Assembly: GCF_007994075.1 (NCBI RefSeq)
Contig: NZ_VIWU01000001.1
Location: 1,550,001 to 1,614,000, forward strand
DNA from: Pseudonocardia hierapolitana
GTDB lineage: Bacteria > Actinomycetota > Actinomycetes > Mycobacteriales > Pseudonocardiaceae
DNA length: 64,000 nt
Direction: 5' to 3'
Of this stretch, positions 9,179-18,045 are shown piece by piece. A model generated the notes under the pieces. The model worked only from the letters and a program-made list of their open reading frames with translations. It did no database searches and was not told where the DNA came from. A program made the translations under genes and the position numbers. The stretch's first letter is position 1; each line of letters opens with the position of its first letter.

Positions 9179-12067
9179 ATGACCACCTTCACCGTGGGTT
9201 CCCTGGTGTCCGCGCGGGGGCGCGACTGGGTCGTGCTGCCCGAGAGCTCCGACGACATGCTCGTCCTGCGGCCACTGGGCGGGGCCGATGACGACGTCGC
9301 GGCGGTCTTCCCGAGCATCGAGGAGATCCGCGCCGCCGAGTTCGCGCCGCCGTCGCCCGACGACCTCGGGGACGCGCAGGCCGCCGGCCTGCTCCGGTCC
9401 GCCCTGCGGATCGGGTTCCGGTCCGGTGCCGGCCCGTTCCGTTCGCTCGCCGGGATCGCCGTCGAACCGCGCGCCTACCAGCTCGTCCCGCTGCTGATGG
9501 CCCTGCGGCAGCGGGTCGTGCGGATGCTGATCTCCGACGACGTCGGCATCGGCAAGACCGTCGAGGCCGGCCTCATCGCGAGCGAGCTGCTCGCCCAGGG
9601 AAGCGCACGCGGGCTGGCCGTGCTGTGTTCGCCGGCCCTGGCCGAGCAGTGGCAGGACGAGCTGCGCACCAAGTTCGGCATCGACGCCGAGCTGGTGCTG
9701 GCCTCCACGGTGCGCAGGCTGGAACGCGGGCTCGACCTCGGACAGTCCCTGTTCGACCGGTACCCGCACGTTGTGGTCTCCACCGACTTCATCAAGTCCA
9801 CCCGGCATCGGGACGACTTCGTCAAGCACTGCCCCGACCTGGTCATCGTGGACGAGGCGCACACGTGCGTCGCCGCCGACGACACCTCGTCCACGCAGAG
9901 CCAGCTGCGCTACGAGCTGTTGCGGCGAATCGCGGCCGACGCCGAGCGCCACCTGCTGCTGGTGACCGCCACCCCGCACAGCGGCAAGGAGAGCGCGTTC
10001 CGCAACCTGCTCGGTCTCGTCCGTCCGGAGCTGGAATCCGCAGACTTCGACACAGATTCCGGCCGGCAGCTGCTCGCCCGGCACTTCGTGCAGCGCAAGC
10101 GCGCCGACGTGCGCCGGTTCCTCACCGTGGACGACGGGCTGGCAGACAACAGCCTCCGCGAGGACACGTCGTTCCCGTCGGACCGGAACTTCGCAGACCT
10201 GACCTACCGGCTGTCGCCGGCCTACCGTGCGCTGCTCGACGACGCCATCGCCTACGCGAGCGAGCGCGTCACGGCGGCGGGCGACCGCGGGAAGCGCGAT
10301 GCGCGGATTGCCTGGTGGTCGGCGATCGCGCTGCTGCGTTCACTGGTCTCCTCGCCGCGGGCCGCCGCCCAGACGCTGCGCACCCGCTCCGCCGCGGCGA
10401 TCGCCGCGACCGCGGAGGAAGCCGACCAGCTCGGTGCCCCGCTGACCCGTGACTCGTCCGACAGCGACACCCTCGAAGGTTTCGACGTGGCCCCCGGCGC
10501 CGAGACCGACGACGCCGGTGCCCGGCTCGCCGAGCTGGCCGACCGGGCGGAGAAGCTAGAGGGCCCGGCCGAGGACAAGAAGCTCGCGACGCTGGTCAAG
10601 CACCTCAAGGATCTCCTCGCCGAGGGCTACCACCCGATCGTCTTCTGCCGCTACATCCCCACCGCGGAGTACGTCGCGGACCATCTGGAGGGCAAGCTCG
10701 GCCGCAAGGCCGTCATGCGCGCGGTGACCGGCACGCTGTCCCCCCAGCAGCGCCTGCAGCGCATCGAGGAGCTGGCCGAGGAGGCGGCCGGGGACGCGCA
10801 CCGCGTGCTGGTCGCCACCGACTGCCTCTCGGAGGGCGTGAACCTCCAGCACCACTTCGACGCCGTCATCCACTACGACCTGGCCTGGAACCCCACCCGG
10901 CACGACCAGCGCGAGGGCCGCGTCGACCGCTTCGGCCAGAAGCGCGACGTCGTCAAGGTCATCACCCTGTACGGCAGTGACAACGGCATCGACGGCAAGG
11001 TGCTCGAGGTCCTGATCAAGAAGCACCGCCAGATCCAGAAGGACCTGGGCATCTCAGTCTCGGTCCCCGACTCCGCCTCCTCCGCGGTGACCGATGCGAT
11101 CGTCGAGTGGCTGCTGCTGCGTGGCGGGCGGCCGGAGCAGGAAGGGCTGTTCGAGCTCGACCAGGTCACCGGCGAGAAGGCCGAGGCGCTGGAGTTGGAG
11201 TGGAAGTCGGCGGCCGAGCGCGAGCGGGCGTCCCGTTCGCGGTTCGCGCAGCGCGCCATCCATCCCGAGGAGGTCGCCCGCGAGGTCGCAGCGGTGCGCG
11301 ACACCTTGGGCCGTGCGGGCGAGACCACCGACTTCGTCCGCCAGGCACTGACGTCGCTCGACGCCGTCCTGCGCCGCGACGAGAACGGCTTCACCGCGGA
11401 CCTGAGCGGCACGCCCGTCGGGCTCCGGGACGCCGTCGCACCCCTGCTCGCCGGTAGCGCCGTCGAGGCGGGACGCCCGGTGGCGTTCCGCGGAACCGCC
11501 GCGGTGGCGCGCGGCGAGGTCGCCCTGGTCCGCACCGACCCCGTGGTCGGCGCACTCGCCGGATACGTCCTCAACGCCGCACTCGACGGCAAGGCGACCG
11601 GTCCCCGGCCCGCGCGCCGGTGCGGGGTGATCCGCACGCGGAGCGTCGACACTCGCACGACGCTGCTACTGGTCCGCTACCGGTTCCATCTCACGTTGCC
11701 GTCCCGGCTGGGCCAGCGGCAGCTGGTTGCCGAGGACGCCCGGTTGCTCGCCTTCCGAGGTGCGCCGAGCAACGCCGTCTGGCTGCCGTCGGAGGAGGCG
11801 CTGCGGCTGCTCGAGTTGACCGCGGACGAGAACACCGACCGCGCGTTCGGCGAGCGCACCATGCAGCGTGTGCTGGAGGCGCTGCCCGCGACAAACCAGC
11901 ACCTGGAGGCATACGGGGACGAGCTCGCCGACGAGCTGCTCGCTTCCCACCGCCGGGTCCGCGTCGCCTCCGGCGAGATCGTCCGCGGTGTGGCCGTGAC
12001 CGCCCAGAAGCCCGCCGACATCCTCGGCGCCTACGTCTATCTGCCGGTTTCCGGAGGGTCCGCCTGA
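9179..12067 (+). CDS. SNF2-type helicase, DISARM DrmD-like
   Basis: 962 residues from the ATG at 9179; a longer frame back to 9077 would overlap the upstream gene and has no supporting site. Motif I is SDDVGIGKTVEAG near residue 117, motif II DEAH near 225, and TATPHSG near 263. The C-terminal lobe has FCRYIPTAEYVADHL, ATDCLSEGVNLQHH near 550 and REGRVDRFGQ near 578. This is the SNF2/RapA-like arrangement expected to translocate on duplex DNA. In class 1 DISARM an SNF2-like helicase (DrmD) directly precedes the adenine methylase (DrmMI), and here too the next gene is an adenine methylase overlapping by one base (TGATG). The DrmD assignment is by architecture and neighbourhood, not by alignment. 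Confidence 0.85.
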   Translation: MTTFTVGSLVSARGRDWVVLPESSDDMLVLRPLGGADDDVAAVFPSIEEIRAAEFAPPSPDDLGDAQAAGLLRSALRIGFRSGAGPFRSLAGIAVEPRAYQLVPLLMALRQRVVRMLISDDVGIGKTVEAGLIASELLAQGSARGLAVLCSPALAEQWQDELRTKFGIDAELVLASTVRRLERGLDLGQSLFDRYPHVVVSTDFIKSTRHRDDFVKHCPDLVIVDEAHTCVAADDTSSTQSQLRYELLRRIAADAERHLLLVTATPHSGKESAFRNLLGLVRPELESADFDTDSGRQLLARHFVQRKRADVRRFLTVDDGLADNSLREDTSFPSDRNFADLTYRLSPAYRALLDDAIAYASERVTAAGDRGKRDARIAWWSAIALLRSLVSSPRAAAQTLRTRSAAAIAATAEEADQLGAPLTRDSSDSDTLEGFDVAPGAETDDAGARLAELADRAEKLEGPAEDKKLATLVKHLKDLLAEGYHPIVFCRYIPTAEYVADHLEGKLGRKAVMRAVTGTLSPQQRLQRIEELAEEAAGDAHRVLVATDCLSEGVNLQHHFDAVIHYDLAWNPTRHDQREGRVDRFGQKRDVVKVITLYGSDNGIDGKVLEVLIKKHRQIQKDLGISVSVPDSASSAVTDAIVEWLLLRGGRPEQEGLFELDQVTGEKAEALELEWKSAAERERASRSRFAQRAIHPEEVAREVAAVRDTLGRAGETTDFVRQALTSLDAVLRRDENGFTADLSGTPVGLRDAVAPLLAGSAVEAGRPVAFRGTAAVARGEVALVRTDPVVGALAGYVLNAALDGKATGPRPARRCGVIRTRSVDTRTTLLLVRYRFHLTLPSRLGQRQLVAEDARLLAFRGAPSNAVWLPSEEALRLLELTADENTDRAFGERTMQRVLEALPATNQHLEAYGDELADELLASHRRVRVASGEIVRGVAVTAQKPADILGAYVYLPVSGGSA

Positions 12068-15000
12068 TGTCTGCCATTGCCCGCAACCAGGTGTTCTCCG
12101 CGGTCCACACCGTCGGCGGCTTGCTGCCCGCCGACATGCTGGTCCGAATCTCCGAAGGCAAGGATGTCAGCGGCTGCAAGCCCGCCGACTACCGCATCGC
12201 CGGCTCCCGCTCCGTCCGTGACGAGGCAGAACGCCACTGGGCCTACCTCCGGTCGCTGTGGACGGAGCTGCGCGAGACGCTGCCCGCAGCGCCGGAAGAC
12301 GACCTGCCTGCGGACCCGACGAGGTCAGCCTCCACGCACTGGCTCGCGCCGCTGTTCGACACCCTCGGCTTCGGCGTGCTGACCGCGATCGGGGCATCGG
12401 GCGTCACGTCCGACGACGGCAGCAAGACGTTCCCGATCAGCCACCGCTGGAACCACGTGCCCGTGCACCTGACCGCGTGGAACGCCGACCTGGACAAGCG
12501 CCCGGGCGGCGCAGGCAGCGTGCCACCCCAGTCGCTGGTGCAGGAATGCCTGAACCGCACCGATGCCCACCTGTGGGGCATGGTCACCAACGGCCGCCAA
12601 CTGCGGCTGCTGCGCGACTCCAGCGCGCTCGCCACCGCTTCCTACGTCGAGTTCGACCTGGAAGCGATCTTCGACGGCGAACTGTTCAGCGAGTTCGTGC
12701 TGCTCTACCGGCTGCTGCACGTCTCCCGCTTCGCGACCGCCGAGAACGCTGCTCCCTCGACGTGCTGGCTGGAGAAGTGGCGCGTCGACGCGATCGCCTC
12801 CGGCACCCGGGCCCTCGACCAGCTCCGCGACGGCGTGCAAAAGGCCATCACCATCCTCGGCACCGGGTTCCTGCGGCATCCCGACAACACGGCGCTGCGT
12901 GAAGACGTCGACGTCGCCGCGCTGCACCAGGCCCTGTTGCGGCTGGTGTACCGCATGCTGTTCGCCTTCGTCGCCGAGGACCGCGACGCCCTGCACCACC
13001 CCGATGCCGACGGGCAGGCCCGCGCCCGCTACGCCACCTACTTCTCGACGGCCAAGCTGCGCGCCCACGCCCGCCGCCGTCGCGGCACCGGCCACCACGA
13101 CCTCTACGAGTCCCTGCAGGTCGTCCTCAACGCGCTCGGCGACGTCAACGGGCGCCCCGAGCTGGGCCTGCCCGGCCTCGGCGGCATCTTCGACCCGACC
13201 CCCGCCGACGAGCCACTGCGAAACCTGCGGCTGTCGAACGACCACCTGCTGACCGCGGTGCGTCACCTCTCCCAGGTGTACGACACCGACGCCAAGCGCT
13301 GGCGCGCCGTCGACTACCAGCACCTGGACGCCGAGGAACTGGGCTCGATCTACGAGTCGCTGCTGGAGCTGATCCCCCGGCACAGCGCAGTGGACCTGGA
13401 GTTCGAGCTCGTCACGGCCGCAGGCAACGCCCGCAAGACCACCGGCTCCTACTACACGCCATCCTCCCTGATCGAGCTCCTGCTCGACTCGGCGCTCGAC
13501 CCGGTGATCGACGACGCCGTCAAGCGAGGCGAGTTGAAGGCGACCGCCGCCGGAATACCCGACCCGGCCGAGTCGATAGCCGGCGAGCTGTTGTCGCTGA
13601 CCGTCTGCGACCCCGCCTGCGGCTCCGGCCACTTCCTCGTCGCCGCCGCCCGCCGCATCGCCAAGCGCGTCGCCGCCGTCCGCGAGGGCAACCCCGAGCC
13701 GACCCTCCCCGCCGTCCGCACCGCCCTGCACGAGGTGATCGCCCGCTGCGTTTACGGCGTCGACCTCAACCCGATGGCGGTGGAGCTGGCCAAGGTCTCG
13801 CTATGGCTGGAGGCCCTCGAACCCGGCAAACCGCTGAGCTTCCTCGACGCGCACGTGCACTGCGGCAATGCGCTGGTCGGCGCCACGCCGAAGCTGTTGC
13901 GCGATGGCATCCCGGACGCGGCGTTCAAACCGATCGAGGGCGACGACCGTGCCTGGGCGAGCGCGTTGGCCAGACAGAACGCGCAGGAACGCGACGGCCA
14001 GCTCGGCATGTTCGACCTCGACACCGAGGTCAAGGTCGCCAACGCCGCGTTCGCCACCGGGCTGCGCCGCATCACCGCTGCCCCGGCCGGGACCCTGGCG
14101 GAGGTGCGCAAGCAGGAGGCCGAGTACCGGGACTTCGTCGACTCCGCCGAGTACGCCCGCGCCCGGCATGTCGCCAACGCCTGGTGCGCCGCGTTCTTCT
14201 GGCGTAAGACCGTCGACGCGCCGGCGGCGCCCACCGAGGAGGTCTTCCGGAACCTGCAGAACCCGGACGTGGACGCCGCCTCCGAGCGCACCCATTACGA
14301 GATCGACCGGCTCGCAAGGCAGCACCGCTTCTTCCACTGGCACCTGGAGTTCCCTGAGGTGTTCGCCGTGCCCGAGGGCGCGGACGGCGACCCCGGCAGC
14401 GGATGGGTGGGCGGCTTCTCCTGCGTCGTCGGCAACCCGCCCTGGGATCGCGTCAAGATCCAGGACAAGGAGTTCTTCGGCGCCCACGGCCGGGAGGACA
14501 TCGTCAACGCGAAGACAGCCGCCATCCGCGGCAAGATGATTCGCGCGCTGGCAGACGACGGCGATCCGTTGCACGACGCCTACCTCGACGCGCTGCGGAC
14601 GTCCGACGGCATCAGCCACCTGCTGCGCAACAGCGGTCGCTACCCGCTCACCGGCCAGGGCGACATCAACACCTACAGCGTCTTTGCCGAAACCATCCGG
14701 ACGATCATCGCCGCCGATGGCACGGGCGGAATCATCACACCGACCGGCATCGCCACCGACAAGACGACCGCCCCGTTCTTCGCCGACACCCTTGGTTCGA
14801 AACGCTTGCTCGCGTTCTACGACTTCGAGAACGAGGCCAAGATCTTCCCTGGAGTCGATCACCGAGTGCGGTTCGCGATCACCGCGCTCAGCGGGACTGA
14901 CTGGGTCGCGGACAAGACCCGATTCGCGTTCCTCACCCGACACGTCGAGGACGTGCCCGAGCGCCAGTTCGAGCTCGCCGCCGATGAGGTGCTCGCGATC

Positions 15001-16104
15001 AACCCGAACACCGGCACCCTCCCGATGTTCCGCACGCGCACGGACGCCGAGATCACTCTCGACATCTACCGCCGCCACCCGGTCTTGGTTCGCGACACCG
15101 GTGATGGCCGGAACCTGTGGGGCCTGTCGTTTACTCGATTGTTCGACATGGCGAACGACTCAGGGCTGTTCCACCAGCCCGACGACCTCGCCGACGCCCA
15201 CTTCGACGGTTGGTCCTGTCACCGCGGCGACGCCGAGTTCCTCCCGCTATACGAGGCGAAGCTGCTGGGCCATTTCGATCACCGCTTCTCGACCTACCGC
15301 GACGCCACGCAGGCGCAGCTCAACGTCGGCTCCTTGCCCCGCCCCACCGACACCCAACACGACGACCCGGACATGGAGCCACTCGCCCGCTACTGGGTCG
15401 CCCGCTCCGAGGTCCGCAAGCAGCTCGCCACTCGCTGGGACCGCGACTGGCTGCTGGGCTGGCGCGACATCGCCCGCACTAGCGACATGCGCACGTTCGT
15501 CCCATCGGTGTTCCCCACCGCCGCGGTCGGCGATCCGTTCCTCCTCGCGCTCCCTACCAGGCCGGACCACGGGCCGCTACTCCATGCTGTCTGGTCGTCG
15601 CTGGGGTTCGACTATGTCGCCCGCCAGAAGCTCAGCGGCACCCACATGAAGTACTTCACGGTTAAGCAGCTCGCCTGCCCCATCCCGGCCACGTTCGCCG
15701 AGCCAGCGCCGTGGCAGCCATCGATGTCATTGGCCAAGTGGGTGATCCCGTACGTGCTGGAGCTGTCCTACACCTCCTGGCGCCTGTTGCCCTACGCGAA
15801 CGAGATGGGCGACAACGGACCCCCGTTCCGCTGGAATCCCGAGCGCCGCGCCCTGCTCCGCGCCGATCTCGACGCCGCCTTCCTCCACGTCTACGGCCTC
15901 ACGCGCCCCGAGGCCGAACACGTCCTGGACTCGTTCTTCGTCGTCCGCAAGTACGAGGAACGCGACTTCGGCGAGTACCGCACCAAGCGCCTCGTCCTCG
16001 ACGCCTACGACCGCATGTCCGCCGCGATCGAGGGCACCGTGCCGTGGACGCCGCTCGCCGCCATCCCCGCAGGCGACGGGCCCCGCCACCCCGCCAGGGC
16101 ATGA
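12067..16104 (+). CDS. Adenine-specific DNA methyltransferase, Eco57I/PglX/DrmMI class
   Basis: 1345 residues from the ATG whose A is the last base of the preceding stop. SAM-binding motif I, DPACGSGHFLVAAARR, is near residue 516; the DLNPMAVELAKVSLWLE segment is near 566; catalytic motif IV NPPW is near 789. About 500 residues precede motif I and about 550 follow motif IV, the length and layout of PglX, DrmMI and type IIL enzymes, where the C-terminal part includes target recognition. It should methylate the N6 of adenine at an asymmetric site. Its presence implies self/non-self marking for the operon. No recognisable nuclease motif is present in the N-terminal part, so cleavage would have to come from other operon members. 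Confidence 0.88.
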   Translation: MSAIARNQVFSAVHTVGGLLPADMLVRISEGKDVSGCKPADYRIAGSRSVRDEAERHWAYLRSLWTELRETLPAAPEDDLPADPTRSASTHWLAPLFDTLGFGVLTAIGASGVTSDDGSKTFPISHRWNHVPVHLTAWNADLDKRPGGAGSVPPQSLVQECLNRTDAHLWGMVTNGRQLRLLRDSSALATASYVEFDLEAIFDGELFSEFVLLYRLLHVSRFATAENAAPSTCWLEKWRVDAIASGTRALDQLRDGVQKAITILGTGFLRHPDNTALREDVDVAALHQALLRLVYRMLFAFVAEDRDALHHPDADGQARARYATYFSTAKLRAHARRRRGTGHHDLYESLQVVLNALGDVNGRPELGLPGLGGIFDPTPADEPLRNLRLSNDHLLTAVRHLSQVYDTDAKRWRAVDYQHLDAEELGSIYESLLELIPRHSAVDLEFELVTAAGNARKTTGSYYTPSSLIELLLDSALDPVIDDAVKRGELKATAAGIPDPAESIAGELLSLTVCDPACGSGHFLVAAARRIAKRVAAVREGNPEPTLPAVRTALHEVIARCVYGVDLNPMAVELAKVSLWLEALEPGKPLSFLDAHVHCGNALVGATPKLLRDGIPDAAFKPIEGDDRAWASALARQNAQERDGQLGMFDLDTEVKVANAAFATGLRRITAAPAGTLAEVRKQEAEYRDFVDSAEYARARHVANAWCAAFFWRKTVDAPAAPTEEVFRNLQNPDVDAASERTHYEIDRLARQHRFFHWHLEFPEVFAVPEGADGDPGSGWVGGFSCVVGNPPWDRVKIQDKEFFGAHGREDIVNAKTAAIRGKMIRALADDGDPLHDAYLDALRTSDGISHLLRNSGRYPLTGQGDINTYSVFAETIRTIIAADGTGGIITPTGIATDKTTAPFFADTLGSKRLLAFYDFENEAKIFPGVDHRVRFAITALSGTDWVADKTRFAFLTRHVEDVPERQFELAADEVLAINPNTGTLPMFRTRTDAEITLDIYRRHPVLVRDTGDGRNLWGLSFTRLFDMANDSGLFHQPDDLADAHFDGWSCHRGDAEFLPLYEAKLLGHFDHRFSTYRDATQAQLNVGSLPRPTDTQHDDPDMEPLARYWVARSEVRKQLATRWDRDWLLGWRDIARTSDMRTFVPSVFPTAAVGDPFLLALPTRPDHGPLLHAVWSSLGFDYVARQKLSGTHMKYFTVKQLACPIPATFAEPAPWQPSMSLAKWVIPYVLELSYTSWRLLPYANEMGDNGPPFRWNPERRALLRADLDAAFLHVYGLTRPEAEHVLDSFFVVRKYEERDFGEYRTKRLVLDAYDRMSAAIEGTVPWTPLAAIPAGDGPRHPARA

Positions 16105-16258
16105 GTACGCCGATGAGAGACCGCACGTTCCGCCGGACGCGCGTACCGGCAAGCACGGCCGGCAGCCCACCACACACGCAGTGCAACGAAACGCAGAGAA
16201 ACAGACGTACCAATGTGGACGACGCCACGATCGACGCCGTTCCGAGGGAGGACGACCG

Positions 16259-16303
16259 ATGGACGGGTTCCGAGCGCTCGGCGCGGGAGGCGCGGCACCG
16301 TGA
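16259..16303 (+). other. Possible 14-codon leader ORF coupled to the PIN-FHA gene
   Basis: Within the 195-base gap after the methyltransferase, an ATG at 16259 is preceded by a strong GAGGGAGG ribosome site and reads 14 codons to a TGA at 16301-16303 that overlaps the GTG start of the next gene as GTGA. This could couple translation or be chance. No other convincing gene lies in the gap. Confidence 0.22.
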
Positions 16304-17361
16304 CCCGCTCGTCGCCGACGGTGATCATCGATCTCTCGCCCGTCGTCCGCTCGGACGAGGCGAACGACTGGCGGCACGTCGAGTGGATCGTGAAGAGCTG
16401 GCGCGAGCAGGTCGACCCGCACGCCGTCTTCTACGGGATCGCCGACAACAGCCTCACGTACCACTTGAATGACCACGGCAAGCAGTGCCTCAAGAAGTGG
16501 AAGCGCGAGGGCCGGGCTCGGACCGTCAGTTGGGCGGATCCGGCGATCCTGGAGATGGCCGAGAAGTACGCGGACGCGACGATCATCACCACGGACCTCT
16601 TCCGGGACCACCGCAAGGAGCATCCCTGGCTTCAGGGGAGCGACCGCTTCATCAAGCCCGTGTTCACCGGGGCGTCGGTGGCGTTCGAGAAGCTCGAGCT
16701 TCCCCCGATCCCGGACCACGAGGTGTCCTGGCGCATCGAGGATGCCGAGCTGAAGCCGAAGGGCGTCACCACCCCGGAGGCGAAGGCCGCTCTGAACAGC
16801 GAATGGGCGTGCACCCGCGACCGGGCCGCGTGCGACTGGGCCGCGTCCCCGATCATCGAGGCCGATCCCGCCTACCGTGACGGCCGGGTCGTGTGTCCGG
16901 AATGCCACGAACCCGCGCGACGGGTCGGTGCCCGTGAAGACACGCGCGAGGTCGTCGTGCTGCTTGACGACGCGGAGGTCGATCGGATTCCCGTCGCCGA
17001 CGGGGCGTCGCTCACGGTGGGGCGGGGCCGAGGTGAGGACCGCTACGACGTGCGCGACATCCTCGACGAGAGTCAACAGGCCCGGGTTAGCCGCAACCAT
17101 CTTCGCCTCTCCAACCGCAGGGGCAGGCTCTTCGTCGAGGAGCTGGGCTCCAAGAACGGCACGATGCTGATCCAGGACGGCAGCGCGCCGTCGCGCCTGC
17201 CGCCTCGGGTCGAACAGGCACTGCGGCACGAGGACCGGATCAGCCTCGCGAAGGACACCCTGCACATTCGGCTGTCCGGGCGTCGGCGCGTTCGCCGCCG
17301 GTACGCGCCGGACCTGACCACCGCGCCGTGGCTCACCGGTCAGCACGGCGACAATACGTAA
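16300..17361 (+). CDS. PIN/NYN-like RNase with zinc cluster and C-terminal FHA domain
   Basis: 353 residues from the GTG at 16300, chosen because GGGAGG lies nine bases upstream; an ATG at 16213 would add 29 low-complexity basic residues. The first ~130 residues open with VIIDLSP and contain ADATIITTDLFRDH near 92-102, the alternating acidic pattern of Zc3h12a/NYN-type PIN nucleases. The middle carries CTRDRAACDW and CPECHEPARRVG near 170-205, a probable zinc site. The C-terminal third (about 237-290) is an FHA domain with GRGRGED, SRNHLRL and SKNGT, which binds phosphothreonine. A predicted nuclease with a phosphothreonine reader next to two kinases suggests a phosphorylation-controlled effector. 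Nine bases separate it from the vWA gene. FHA is secure; the nuclease call is likely but needs a profile search. Confidence 0.75.
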   Translation: MTRSSPTVIIDLSPVVRSDEANDWRHVEWIVKSWREQVDPHAVFYGIADNSLTYHLNDHGKQCLKKWKREGRARTVSWADPAILEMAEKYADATIITTDLFRDHRKEHPWLQGSDRFIKPVFTGASVAFEKLELPPIPDHEVSWRIEDAELKPKGVTTPEAKAALNSEWACTRDRAACDWAASPIIEADPAYRDGRVVCPECHEPARRVGAREDTREVVVLLDDAEVDRIPVADGASLTVGRGRGEDRYDVRDILDESQQARVSRNHLRLSNRRGRLFVEELGSKNGTMLIQDGSAPSRLPPRVEQALRHEDRISLAKDTLHIRLSGRRRVRRRYAPDLTTAPWLTGQHGDNT

Positions 17362-17370
17362 GGATCGCGG

Positions 17371-18045
17371 ATGTCCCTGCTCGATTCCTATGCCCCTGTG
17401 GCGGCCCGAACCCTGCCGGTCGTCCTGCTGCTCGACACCAGCGGCAGCATGCGTGAAGACGGCAAGATCGAGGTACTGAACGACAGCGTCACGGAGATGA
17501 TCGAGGAGCTCACCGAGGTTGACGCCGGCCATGGCTACATCACCTTGAGCATCATCACCTTCGGCGGTAGCTCCGCCGAGATCGTCCTTGCCCACACCCC
17601 AATCGGCGACATCGAGTTCTCCTCGTTGCGCGCGGGTGGCCGGACACCGCTCGGGGAGGCCTTCCGTATCGCCCGGCAGCTGGTCGAGGATCGCAACGCG
17701 CTGCCCTCGCGTTCCTACCGGCCGACGATCGCGCTGGTCTCCGACGGCATCCCCACCGACCGCGAATGGAGGAAGGAACTCGAAGCCCTCCTCACGAGCG
17801 AACGGGGCGCGAAGAGCACCCGGTTCGCGCTCGCGATCGGCGCCGACGCCGACCGCGAGATGCTGGCAACGTTCAGCGGTGACCGACCGCACGAGGCGAG
17901 CGAGGCGGCCGAGATCCGCAACTTCCTCCGGTTCGTCACGACCACCGTCTCGCAGCTGACGTTGTCCGCGTCCGAACCCGACGTCGCGCCCGATGAGGAC
18001 AGCGCGGACTCCCTGCGCCGGCTGCAGAGCGATGATGCCTTCTGA
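17371..18045 (+). CDS. TerY-like von Willebrand factor A domain protein
   Basis: 224 residues; ATG preceded by AAGGA. The protein is essentially one vWA domain with an intact metal-ion-dependent adhesion site: DTSGS at residues 22-26, the threonine of AGGRTPLGEA near 92 and the aspartate of VSDGIPTD near 124. There is no signal peptide or membrane segment, so it is cytoplasmic. Stand-alone vWA proteins of this size are typical of TerY and of TerY-P triads, where they pair with a protein kinase and a PP2C phosphatase. Here a kinase gene overlaps the end by 14 bases; no phosphatase is seen in the window. Its likely role is metal-dependent assembly with the kinase. Confidence 0.88.
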   Translation: MSLLDSYAPVAARTLPVVLLLDTSGSMREDGKIEVLNDSVTEMIEELTEVDAGHGYITLSIITFGGSSAEIVLAHTPIGDIEFSSLRAGGRTPLGEAFRIARQLVEDRNALPSRSYRPTIALVSDGIPTDREWRKELEALLTSERGAKSTRFALAIGADADREMLATFSGDRPHEASEAAEIRNFLRFVTTTVSQLTLSASEPDVAPDEDSADSLRRLQSDDAF

